A stretch of 8,002 nucleotides of DNA from Bacteroidetes bacterium UBA6161 (GTDB lineage Bacteria > Bacteroidota > Bacteroidia > NS11-12g > UBA955): contig DIUJ01000031.1 in NCBI GenBank assembly GCA_002422315.1, forward strand, positions 1 through 8,002, in the 5' to 3' direction. Of the stretch, positions 1 through 7,100 are shown piece by piece. The stretch's first letter is position 1, and every line of letters begins with the position of its first letter. The notes under the pieces were generated by a model. That model was not told where the DNA came from, did not search any database, and saw only the letters and a program-made list of their open reading frames with translations. A program made the position numbers and the translations under genes.

Positions 1-1663
1 AGGCAAAATTTGCGATAGGCTTATTGGGGATTCTAACACGAATGGTATCCACATACCACTCCCCATAGCCGCCCCCTTTGGGGCTTTGTGCAAAAAGCTG
101 AACGGGATAATTTCCATTTTGTGTAAAAGAAAGTACGGGAGGTTCAAATTGCTCAAAAACCAAAAGGCTATCGTTTTGGTTGCGAATATGCCATTTAAAC
201 TTAGTAAACCCAATATCTGGCAAGGAAGTATTGCGCAGGCGAACCGATGCACTACAGCTATAGCTTATTTGCTGCTCTATGCGAATGAAATCGAAGAGAT
301 GGGAAAAAGACAAGCCAATAGTTATATCAAGATTATTATTTTGATATATAGGATTTTGAATGTTTTTAACAATTTCTAATTCCGCAGCTACTTTATTTGG
401 ATTACTAATTTTATTTACTGTAATAGTTTTATTTGGAGATGTTTCAATTTCTTTGAATTCGGTAAAAAAGATTTCACCTAAATGGCTGATTAACATTGTT
501 CCGCCAAATAAACTAGATGAGTTGGAAAGTGGTGTTGAAACATTGATTTGTATTAAATTAGGATTTTGCACCTCTATTTGATAAATACAAGTGTTTTTCA
601 AAATGAAAAATGGATTAGGTGCTAACTTTTTATCTAATACAGCAGAGGAATATTCTCTATTAGTTGCGTAAACATACAAAAACTCATCGTTTGGGGAAAA
701 CTGAAAATAAAAAGGATGTATATATTCTCGTTCTGGATTTTGGATAAAATGGTTAAAAAAGTGTTGGTATATAATCTGTGGATAAGAAAAAGTGCCAGTA
801 TGTTTGTCAAAGTCGAGCATAGTTATCACTACATAGTTTTCTAAAATCAGCCCTCTATGGGATGTAGTATAATTTGTAGCATACACAATTTTATTTCCTG
901 CATGATTTAGAACAGGATTTGAAAAGCTTGCACCTGTTTGAAATTGTGAAGCTCTATTGCCATTGTTTTGTATAATGGTATCTGGGGAATATTTAAATAA
1001 AAAATCTTTAAAAGTGTCTAGTTTTTGCATTTCTCCACCATGAAGTATTTTGTAAGCATAAAACCCATTGTAAGTTCTGTTTATTATTACAGGCTGCCCT
1101 GTACTGTCTCTAGTTGCAGCATAACCAATATGAATTTGGTTGTCTTGTATGCTTTTATTTTTAAAATTATTTGGCATTTCTAAGCCAGAAGTTGTGTTAT
1201 TGTTTCGTTCTAAACAACTGTACATTAGATTGTAAATAGGTTGGTGGTTTGAATTTAAAGATAAAGCATTTTCTATATTTTGGTTATGGTGAAGTATTGT
1301 GTAATTTGATGTGTCGTAAGTGGTTAATAGAAAATTTAATATTCCGCCATTAAAGGAACTTCTCCTGTTCGATGGCAAATCTATAGTGCTATTCTGTATC
1401 TCAATGTTGTGGGGTAATATTCTGAAATTTAAATCATCATAGTACAAAAGTGGTTTTCCTTGCCAATCGCTCAATCCGAAATTATTTAAAGTGCTTCTTA
1501 TATTACTTTTTGTTAAATTAGGATATACTAGTATTTCACCATTTTTATCAAAGAAAAAACCTGTTTCTTCTGTTAATCTCCAAAAATTATTGGTTTGTGC
1601 ATTCGATGGGAATACACAAACCAATAAAAAAAAGTAAAAATAATATTTTAATGAATAAATCAT
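1..1663 (-). CDS. Secreted propeller-like / PKD-domain protein, probable T9SS cargo (3' end off window)
   Basis: The frame is open from an ATG at 1663 to the left edge with no stop: 554 codons, then one base of the next. I translated it throughout. Residues 1 to about 23 form a signal peptide: MIYSLK, a hydrophobic FYFFLLVCVF core, and an SNA-Q cleavage site. Residues ~25-440 resemble the WD40/TolB-like beta-propeller proteins common in Bacteroidota. They carry recurrent aromatic strand motifs such as FSNPVLNHAGNKIVYATN and FYFQFSPNDEFLYVYATN, the second containing the FSPN/D-G-x-x-LYV-type blade signature. From about residue 465 a PKD/Ig-like domain begins (CSASVRLRNTSLPD, then FKWHI, GNYPVQLFA and DTIRVRIPNKPIANF). 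The C-terminus, where a sorting domain would be expected, is missing. The start overlaps the stop of the upstream gene by one base (TAATG), so the two are probably cotranscribed and translationally coupled. Frame and secretion are secure; the propeller assignment is from pattern only and the ligand is unknown. Confidence 0.88.
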   Translation of the reverse strand, partial: MIYSLKYYFYFFLLVCVFPSNAQTNNFWRLTEETGFFFDKNGEILVYPNLTKSNIRSTLNNFGLSDWQGKPLLYYDDLNFRILPHNIEIQNSTIDLPSNRRSSFNGGILNFLLTTYDTSNYTILHHNQNIENALSLNSNHQPIYNLMYSCLERNNNTTSGLEMPNNFKNKSIQDNQIHIGYAATRDSTGQPVIINRTYNGFYAYKILHGGEMQKLDTFKDFLFKYSPDTIIQNNGNRASQFQTGASFSNPVLNHAGNKIVYATNYTTSHRGLILENYVVITMLDFDKHTGTFSYPQIIYQHFFNHFIQNPEREYIHPFYFQFSPNDEFLYVYATNREYSSAVLDKKLAPNPFFILKNTCIYQIEVQNPNLIQINVSTPLSNSSSLFGGTMLISHLGEIFFTEFKEIETSPNKTITVNKISNPNKVAAELEIVKNIQNPIYQNNNLDITIGLSFSHLFDFIRIEQQISYSCSASVRLRNTSLPDIGFTKFKWHIRNQNDSLLVFEQFEPPVLSFTQNGNYPVQLFAQSPKGGGYGEWYVDTIRVRIPNKPIANFA

Positions 1664-1665
1664 TA
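1661..1665 (-). promoter_or_regulatory. TAATG stop/start overlap coupling two secreted-protein genes
   Basis: On the minus strand the TAA of the beta-helix gene shares its last A with the ATG of the following gene. There is no room for a separate promoter next to the start and no clear Shine-Dalgarno sequence before it. Termination-reinitiation is therefore the simplest way the downstream gene is translated. It follows that a frameshift in the upstream gene could also lower expression of the downstream one. Confidence 0.7.
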
Positions 1666-3570
1666 ACGACTTATGCTAAAGTTACTATGCAGCACTTCCT
1701 GCTTGTTGGTTACCACCTTAAGTATATAAGTTCCAGGAGATATATTGGCTGTGGATAAAGATGCTTCTTGAAGATTTTCAAAATTAAGTTCTTGAAGCAA
1801 TTGCCCTGCAATTGTATATATACTAGCCTTGTTAATGTACGACTCGTTAAGTTTTACATTAAGCATTGAGTTTGTTGGATTGGGATAAATTAAAAGCTTT
1901 TCTTTGCTATTGTCTAATTTCTTAAGACTCATCCCAAAATCGTTATCTGGTTGTAGCTCTATACAGGTCAATAAACATGAAGACGGAACAACTTCAAGTA
2001 ACGATATAACTGTAACAGTACCTATTGAGTAATCAGGTTCGCTTGGATGTTTGATATCTAATGCTAAAACAGTTGGATCAACAGAGTATTCAATTATAGG
2101 GTTTCCACTATTATCAATTCTGTATCTACCTAACAGCAAAGCGGAAAACAAATTTTCTGAAGGACCTCCATTCTTATTTGTCATAGGGTTTTGTAGAGTA
2201 GCCCCTTGGCTTATTTTAATATCTGTACCCATGTTGTTAAAATTATTACAACTTACCGTTTGTCTATTGTTGGTACCTTTGGCTAAAACCCCAGTTACAT
2301 TATTACTAGCAAGAGTATTTGGGTCTTGGTTGTTAAAGGTATTGTTTATTATTCTTCCCATGCCAGGTATGTTTTCAACGACTACATGTTCTATATTATT
2401 GCCGCTGTATTGAAAATTATTTAAATACACATCGTTTAGCATGTTTTGGATGTAAATATCCATTACCTGTTGTAAACTAGGCGTACAACCAGGGTCTGTA
2501 CTAAAAACTTGCTCCAAAATATTTCTATCTCCAAGAAAACTATTGTTTAATATTTTGGCACTACCATACAGGTTCCCACTGTGGGTTGCGTATATCCCTC
2601 TGTAATTGTTTTCAAAAGAAGAATAACTAATCTCGAAATTTACATTATCTCCTGTTGTTGAAGAAAAATAAATGCCATAACTTAAGTTTAAAAAAGAATT
2701 ACCAGAGCCTATACTACCATCTTCGCAATTTCTAATGCAGCCCATTTCATCTTCGCAAAAGCTATTACCATTTGTATTTGCAGCAAATGTTGCACCTAGT
2801 GCCTTTATTCCTGTACCACGTTCTTCTACACAGTACGCTGCTGCATCGTTGTTCTGAAAACTACAGCCACCTATATTTATACCTTTTACATCATTTAGAT
2901 AAATACCTGTTTTAGATAAATTACTTATATTGGGATTGTTGTATGTCCATATAAAATTTGAATTCAAGATTCTACAGGCATTTATTTCATGGTCCTTGTC
3001 TAGTGGATGATTTGTTGGATATTGATAATTTGATATTTTAACTCCGATTTCATTGTCAATAAATTGGGTGTTTTTTACTCTAACTATTCCGCCGTATAAG
3101 GATTCTATTCCAATTGATGCAAAACTGATTATACTATTGTCCCCAATTACAGTAGTTTGTACGGGATTCAATACTCCTTCCCAAGCGCTATTGTCATTAA
3201 CTGTATTAGGATCTGGAAAGGTACTGTATTGATTTATATATGTTGTAAGTATTTGGCCTTTTACAAATATACCTCCCCAAAGCACATTGTTCGCTGGGTC
3301 GTCAGAAGTAATAGTTGCTCCATCTAATACCAATGTAGAATTATTGTATTCAAGTTCAATCCGCGCCCCTTGTTTCATTTGTAGAGTAATTCCTTCTATT
3401 GTGAGTATTGTATTATTACCCGAACTTCCAGCTCCAACTATAATCCCATCTTCATAACCTGCAGGAGGCAGATTGTTTTGGTCCCATGTAGTGGATGTTG
3501 AAACGGTGATTTGAGCCTTTAAATCAGGCGTTTGAGCCAATAGGAGTGCAAGGATTACCCCCCCCCGCAA
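1663..3570 (-). CDS. Right-handed beta-helix surface protein with T9SS type A sorting domain; true start lost through a G-tract frameshift
   Basis: The frame encodes 635 aa if begun at the TTG at 3570. Residues ~35-480 are Asn/Gly-rich short strands typical of a right-handed parallel beta-helix (pectin-lyase-like fold). Examples are TILTIEGITLQMKQGARIEL, WGGIFVKG, and repeated turns such as NTQFIDNEIGVKI, GCSFQNNDA and SSFENNYRGIYATHSGN. No catalytic residues of a known lyase are recognisable. Residues ~559-635 form the Por secretion tail (type A T9SS C-terminal domain): an IYPNPT start, ASIYTIAGQLL, then ISPGTYILKV and a basic end. The protein should therefore be exported by Sec, moved across the outer membrane by T9SS and attached to the surface or released. 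The TTG start is unlikely to be genuine: no ATG occurs in this frame until about residue 66, and the N-region of the signal peptide lies in another frame just upstream, across a run of nine Gs. The intended gene is probably 1663-3617. Its stop overlaps the next start. Confidence 0.85.
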   Translation of the reverse strand: MRGGVILALLLAQTPDLKAQITVSTSTTWDQNNLPPAGYEDGIIVGAGSSGNNTILTIEGITLQMKQGARIELEYNNSTLVLDGATITSDDPANNVLWGGIFVKGQILTTYINQYSTFPDPNTVNDNSAWEGVLNPVQTTVIGDNSIISFASIGIESLYGGIVRVKNTQFIDNEIGVKISNYQYPTNHPLDKDHEINACRILNSNFIWTYNNPNISNLSKTGIYLNDVKGINIGGCSFQNNDAAAYCVEERGTGIKALGATFAANTNGNSFCEDEMGCIRNCEDGSIGSGNSFLNLSYGIYFSSTTGDNVNFEISYSSFENNYRGIYATHSGNLYGSAKILNNSFLGDRNILEQVFSTDPGCTPSLQQVMDIYIQNMLNDVYLNNFQYSGNNIEHVVVENIPGMGRIINNTFNNQDPNTLASNNVTGVLAKGTNNRQTVSCNNFNNMGTDIKISQGATLQNPMTNKNGGPSENLFSALLLGRYRIDNSGNPIIEYSVDPTVLALDIKHPSEPDYSIGTVTVISLLEVVPSSCLLTCIELQPDNDFGMSLKKLDNSKEKLLIYPNPTNSMLNVKLNESYINKASIYTIAGQLLQELNFENLQEASLSTANISPGTYILKVVTNKQEVLHSNFSISR

Positions 3571-3617
3571 GCACGCAAAAGGGCTTGTTTGGCAGCGTTT
3601 AGTAAGTTTATTTTCAT
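3555..3617 (-). pseudogene. Out-of-phase 5' end of the beta-helix gene (signal-peptide N-region, 20 codons)
   Basis: An ATG at 3617 opens a 20-residue frame, MKINLLNAAKQALLRACGGG, that stops at a TAA directly after the poly-G run. With one extra G (or two fewer) the frame would continue into VILALLLAQTPDLKAQ, which opens the 635-aa frame. That would give a signal peptide with a basic N-region, a hydrophobic core and an A-Q cleavage site. The 63-bp segment is therefore read as the true start of the following gene, disconnected by the tract length in this assembly. It is not an independent peptide gene. What is seen is the frame and the homopolymer; the reconstruction is inference, but it is strongly constrained because the eight-G alternative also ends at a nearby TGA. 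Confidence 0.75.
3558..3566 (-). repeat. G9 homopolymer tract at the signal-peptide frame junction
   Basis: Nine consecutive G residues (C on the plus strand) sit between codons ~17 and 20 of the reconstructed gene, in an otherwise AT-rich neighbourhood. Mononucleotide G/C runs of this length are classic substrates for slipped-strand mispairing in bacterial contingency genes. Tract lengths of 7 or 10 put the ATG at 3617 in frame with the 635-aa body; 8 or 9 do not. Homopolymer miscounting by the sequencing platform would look the same. Confidence 0.9.
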
Positions 3618-3645
3618 AGCTTTGTGATATTTACTACAAAGTAAA

Positions 3646-3653
3646 CAAAAATA
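3646..3653 (-). promoter_or_regulatory. Candidate Bacteroidota -7 element for the beta-helix gene
   Basis: On the minus strand TATTTTTG fits the TAnnTTTG consensus of the Bacteroidota housekeeping sigma factor and lies about 28 bp before the ATG at 3617. It overlaps a perfect 12-bp AT palindrome (3647-3658). The -33 element is weak: TTG triplets lie at spacings of about 13 or 25 bp rather than the usual ~19-21. A nearby TACTTTG (3636-3642) is an imperfect alternative. The call is tentative. Confidence 0.35.
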
Positions 3654-3771
3654 TTTTTAAATAAACAAATATTATTTTCAAATGGGTGTTTTTGCTTATT
3701 CAATTTTAGTCTTTTTCTTTTTTATTCTACATTCTACATTCTTTGTTCTTCTACACTTTACGGTTCACTTT

Positions 3772-4093
3772 TCACTTCCTCATTCCTCGTTCTAACTTCT
3801 ACATTCTTCGTTCCTTCTCCTAATGTTTACGGTTTACAGTTTACGGTTTACGGTTTCCTTTTCACTTCTACATTCCTCGTTCTACATTCTACATTCTTCG
3901 TTCCTTCTCCTAATGTTTACGGTTTACGGTTTACAGTTCACTTTACACTTCTTCATTCCTCGTTCTTCATTCTTCATTCTTCGTTCCTTCTCCTAATGTT
4001 TACGGTTTACGGTTTACAGTTCACTTTACACTTCTTCATTCCTCGTTCTTCATTCTACATTCTTCGTTCCTTCTCCTAATGTTTACGGTTTAC
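3772..4093. repeat. Higher-order tandem repeat, unit 83-90 bp, about 3.7 copies
   Basis: The block TTCCTTCTCCTAATGTTTAC starts at 3811, 3901, 3984 and 4067, giving spacings of 90, 83 and 83 bp. The two 83-bp units (3901-3983 and 3984-4066) differ by a single base that I can see, so they duplicated recently. The first unit is one heptamer longer (90 = 83 + 7) and more diverged. A partial unit precedes 3811 and a truncated one ends near 4093. There are no unique spacers, so this is not a CRISPR array. Confidence 0.92.
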
Positions 4094-4097
4094 TTTC

Positions 4098-4119
4098 TGT
4101 TAAAGTCTGAATAAGGTTG
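4098..4119. repeat. 22-bp terminal motif of the repeat array, copy 1
   Basis: TGTTAAAGTCTGAATAAGG plus TTG follows the last GGTTTAC heptamer of the array. It recurs at 7981-8002 with a single T-to-C difference and the same orientation, again directly after a heptamer run. Unlike the rest of the array it is not low-complexity. It therefore looks like a defined part of a dispersed element rather than chance. Confidence 0.8.
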
Positions 4120-4184
4120 ACCGTTTACTTTTCCTTTTGCACTTCTTCCTTCTAACTTCTACATTCTAACTTCGTTCTTCCTTC

Positions 4185-7100
4185 CTACCTTTCCAAATAC
4201 AACATGCCTTGCAGTTCGTGGAGCTGACCTAGGATATCGCGGGCGGAGAGGATGTAAAGATAGGCGCCATTGATTGCTCCTTCGCCGTTCCATTCGTCGG
4301 TGGCTTTGGTGGCTTGCCATACTTGTTGTCCCCAGCGGTTGAATACTTTTATACTAAAATCCTGAAAGAGCAACATGCCACCCACTTTCCAAGTGTCGTT
4401 TATGCCATCTGCATTGGGTGAAAAAGCATTTGGAACAAAGAGGGTAATCTTGTCGTACACTGGCACCACTATGCTGGTATCGCTGCTGCAACCTTGTGGC
4501 GAGCTAACCCTGAGGGTAATGGTGGTCATGCCGGTATCGTTAAAGCGAGGCTCCCACACTTGGCCGCTACCACTATTTCCTTGGCTACTAAACCACTGCC
4601 ACTGCGCAATAGACCCAGAGCCACTGCCTGTAAAACGGTAAGCGAGTTTTTGGTCGCGGAGCAAAACCGCCTGTATGCTTGCCCTAGGGCTCGGATTGGG
4701 ATTAATGTTTAGGCTAATGCTATCGGTGCAGCCATCGCTGCTTCGGGCTATAAGCTTTGCTTGCATAGGGCTAGAGCCAATGTTGCCGTACCAAGTGTGG
4801 CTTTGGTTTGGGGGCAGACTCGCGCTATCCATTAGCACTTGGTTTAGATACAAAAAATGGGTGTTTTCTTGGCTATGGGGGTTGGAAGAGAGCAGCACGA
4901 GGCTATCGTTTTCGCAGGCCTTAAGCACACTAAGGCTAGGACTAGGGGCAGGGAGTACTTGCAAGGGCACAAGAAGGGTGTCTGTACAAGCTCTGTTGCT
5001 AGTGGCAATTACCATTGCATTATAAGAACCGGGTGCGCTGTATATTTGGCTTGCAGGGCTAATGCTATTGGACTTGCCATTGCCCCAAAGAATGCTACGG
5101 GAGGCCACAGAGCCAGAGGCAACGCTTGCGCCAAAATCCACTTCCACAAAATTATCTGCAAAGCAGGGTCTTTGTTGTAATATATTGGCAAAAGCCACAG
5201 GATTTGGAAGGGTACGTAGTGGCTTGAAAAGGGTATCGGAGCATCCTTGAGTATTTACAAGTGCTAGTCCAAGGCTAAAAGAGCCGTGGTTTTGCAAGCT
5301 AAACTGGTACAGGGAATCGCTACTGGAGCCACCATCGGGGTTTATCCAGGTGCGAGCGGCAGCAGCAGGGCTAATGTCAGTAGCGGTAAATAGATTGTTT
5401 CGCAGGCACAGGGCGGTATCGCTAAGCACAAAATTAGGCTTGGGTTTGGGCAGTGCCACCACAAAAAAGTTGTGGGACTGGGAGCACCAAATTCCATTTA
5501 GCTTGTAGCGAAATTGATGGGGGACAACAAGATTTGAAAAATAGGTCCGAGTATATACCGAGTCAAATCCATCTGGATTGGAAACAGGCCCCCATTTCCA
5601 CTCTGCACTATCGTTTGCTGCTACAGAAAATCCTTGAATGGTAAGAGAGCTTCCTTGGCAGGTTGTAGGTGCCAAATTTGGAATGGTAGCTACGGGTAAA
5701 ATAGTAACAATTGTTGAGTCTTTGCCTACGCAATTGTTTGAAGAAATCACTGTGAATATGTAGGTGCCACTTTGTTTTACTTTTCTTTGCGAGGAAGTGT
5801 CTGCATTTTCCCAATATTTAGAATTTATTTCTGTTGGATAATTAGTATTAAGAATAAACTCGCTACCAAAGCACCCTGTCAAATTTTTTTCGATAATAGA
5901 TACTTTAGGATTTTCTAAAATAGTAATAAAAATCGTATCTGAACTTTCACAGCCAGAAGGGCTTTGAACCAAAACTCTTAACATTCCATTTACTAAAGGA
6001 GAGAAATTTATCTGATTTGTTTGAAATGGTAAAGTATCGTTATTATAAATCCATTTGTAGGTTAATTGGGATATTTCATTTTTAACATTACACGTTAATG
6101 ATATGGAATTACCTTTGCATAAATCCTTGTTTTTAGAGCCATGGATTTTTGCAAAGAATGCAGGTTGTCCCTGAAAAACAAGAGAAGTATCAGTTTGGTT
6201 TTCACAATCAAAGTCTTTGTGTGTAGTAAGTAGTCTTAGATTAATTAAGCCTGTATCGGGCAAAGGAAAAGAGTCGAAGAAATTAGAAGAATTGAAAATG
6301 AACAAAGAATCGCTAGGGTTCGTAATTTGCCAATTGGGATTGAATCTTGCATAGGCATGGTCTTTTAGTTTAGATTCAAAAGAAAATTTAAGCCAACCAC
6401 AGGTAAGAGTATCTGTTTTAATTTCAAGTACTGGTTTTCGATAGATTGAAAAGGAAAAAGTTCTATTGGAGGTTGAAGGAATAGGACACCTATTGTCGCT
6501 TACTTTAAGAGTAAATGTGGTAAAGTTAGAAAGATGAACCACATCGGAAGGTACTACCCAAAAAAAACGTAAAAATTTTAGATTTGGCAGGCTGTCATTT
6601 AATAGAATAATAGAAGGGTTGCCAGGTAAGGTATGAGTATATGTATAGGTTAATGTATCAGGAAAATCTTGGTAAGTATCTAAAATATCTTCTATAGCGA
6701 AATCAAAAGAAACCGTATCGCCCAAACACACCTTTTTATTTATAATTCTATCTAAATTTCGATAAGAAGGAGGTTTGTTGTCGGAACAATTATTCACTAA
6801 TATTGCTGATTGTCTATATACAGAAGAAGTCCAAACAGGAATATTACTACTGTCTTTTTTAAATTGTGTAGCTTTAAGTGTTATTGAATTTCTTGTAGGT
6901 CCATTGATTGGTGTGAAAATCAAATCTCCAGTTTTGGCATCATAATAATATCCTGCTGGAGGTTGAAGATTAGGCCTAGAAGTGCAATTTCCATTAGGAC
7001 AATAAACATCCAATGGAATGTCTGTGGTATAAGGCGAAATATATGGTATCGCGATGTATTTATTAGCAATGGTATCAAAAATATCTCTGAATCTGTTTGA

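Larger units (their letters stand above)
3711..4184. repeat. Intergenic array of degenerate 7-bp repeats with purine/pyrimidine strand bias
   Basis: This fills most of the 567-bp gap between the 1196-aa gene and the ATG of the beta-helix gene. Two kinds of heptamer dominate the plus strand: GGTTTAC/AGTTTAC (for example 3824-3851) and TTCTACA/TTCATTC/TTCTTCG/CTCGTTC. Most of the array is pyrimidine-rich on the plus strand, so the transcript from the minus strand would be purine-rich (GAA-type). Because 7 is not a multiple of 3 and stop codons abound, the array is non-coding. The repeats begin essentially at the stop codon of the upstream gene. Similar low-complexity heptamer families (STRR-like) are known in other bacteria, but I do not recognise this one by name. 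Confidence 0.9.

Noticed and set aside
86..581. Two plus-strand frames of 97 and 73 codons
   Set aside because: They lie antisense to the continuously open minus-strand gene that runs off the left edge. They have no family resemblance or promoter and overlap one another.
1626..1633. A8/T8 tract in the signal-peptide region of the third gene as a second phase-variable site
   Set aside because: The frame is intact across it, and runs of eight A/T are common in DNA this AT-rich, so there is no specific evidence for switching.
2051..2413. Plus-strand frame of 120 codons
   Set aside because: It is antisense to the beta-helix gene, whose product has clear repeat and sorting-domain features; the antisense product is a low-complexity hydrophobic sequence.
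3772..4093. Possible CRISPR array
   Set aside because: The 83-90 bp units abut with no unique spacers, are themselves made of simple heptamers, and no cas gene is nearby.
3618..4184. Intrinsic terminator after the 1196-aa gene
   Set aside because: I found no GC-rich inverted repeat followed by a T run on the minus strand; the repeats are direct, not inverted.
4375..5644. Several plus- and minus-strand frames of 60-116 codons
   Set aside because: These are shadows of the GC-richer C-terminal part of the 1196-aa gene, where fewer AT-rich stop codons occur. None shows a recognisable domain.
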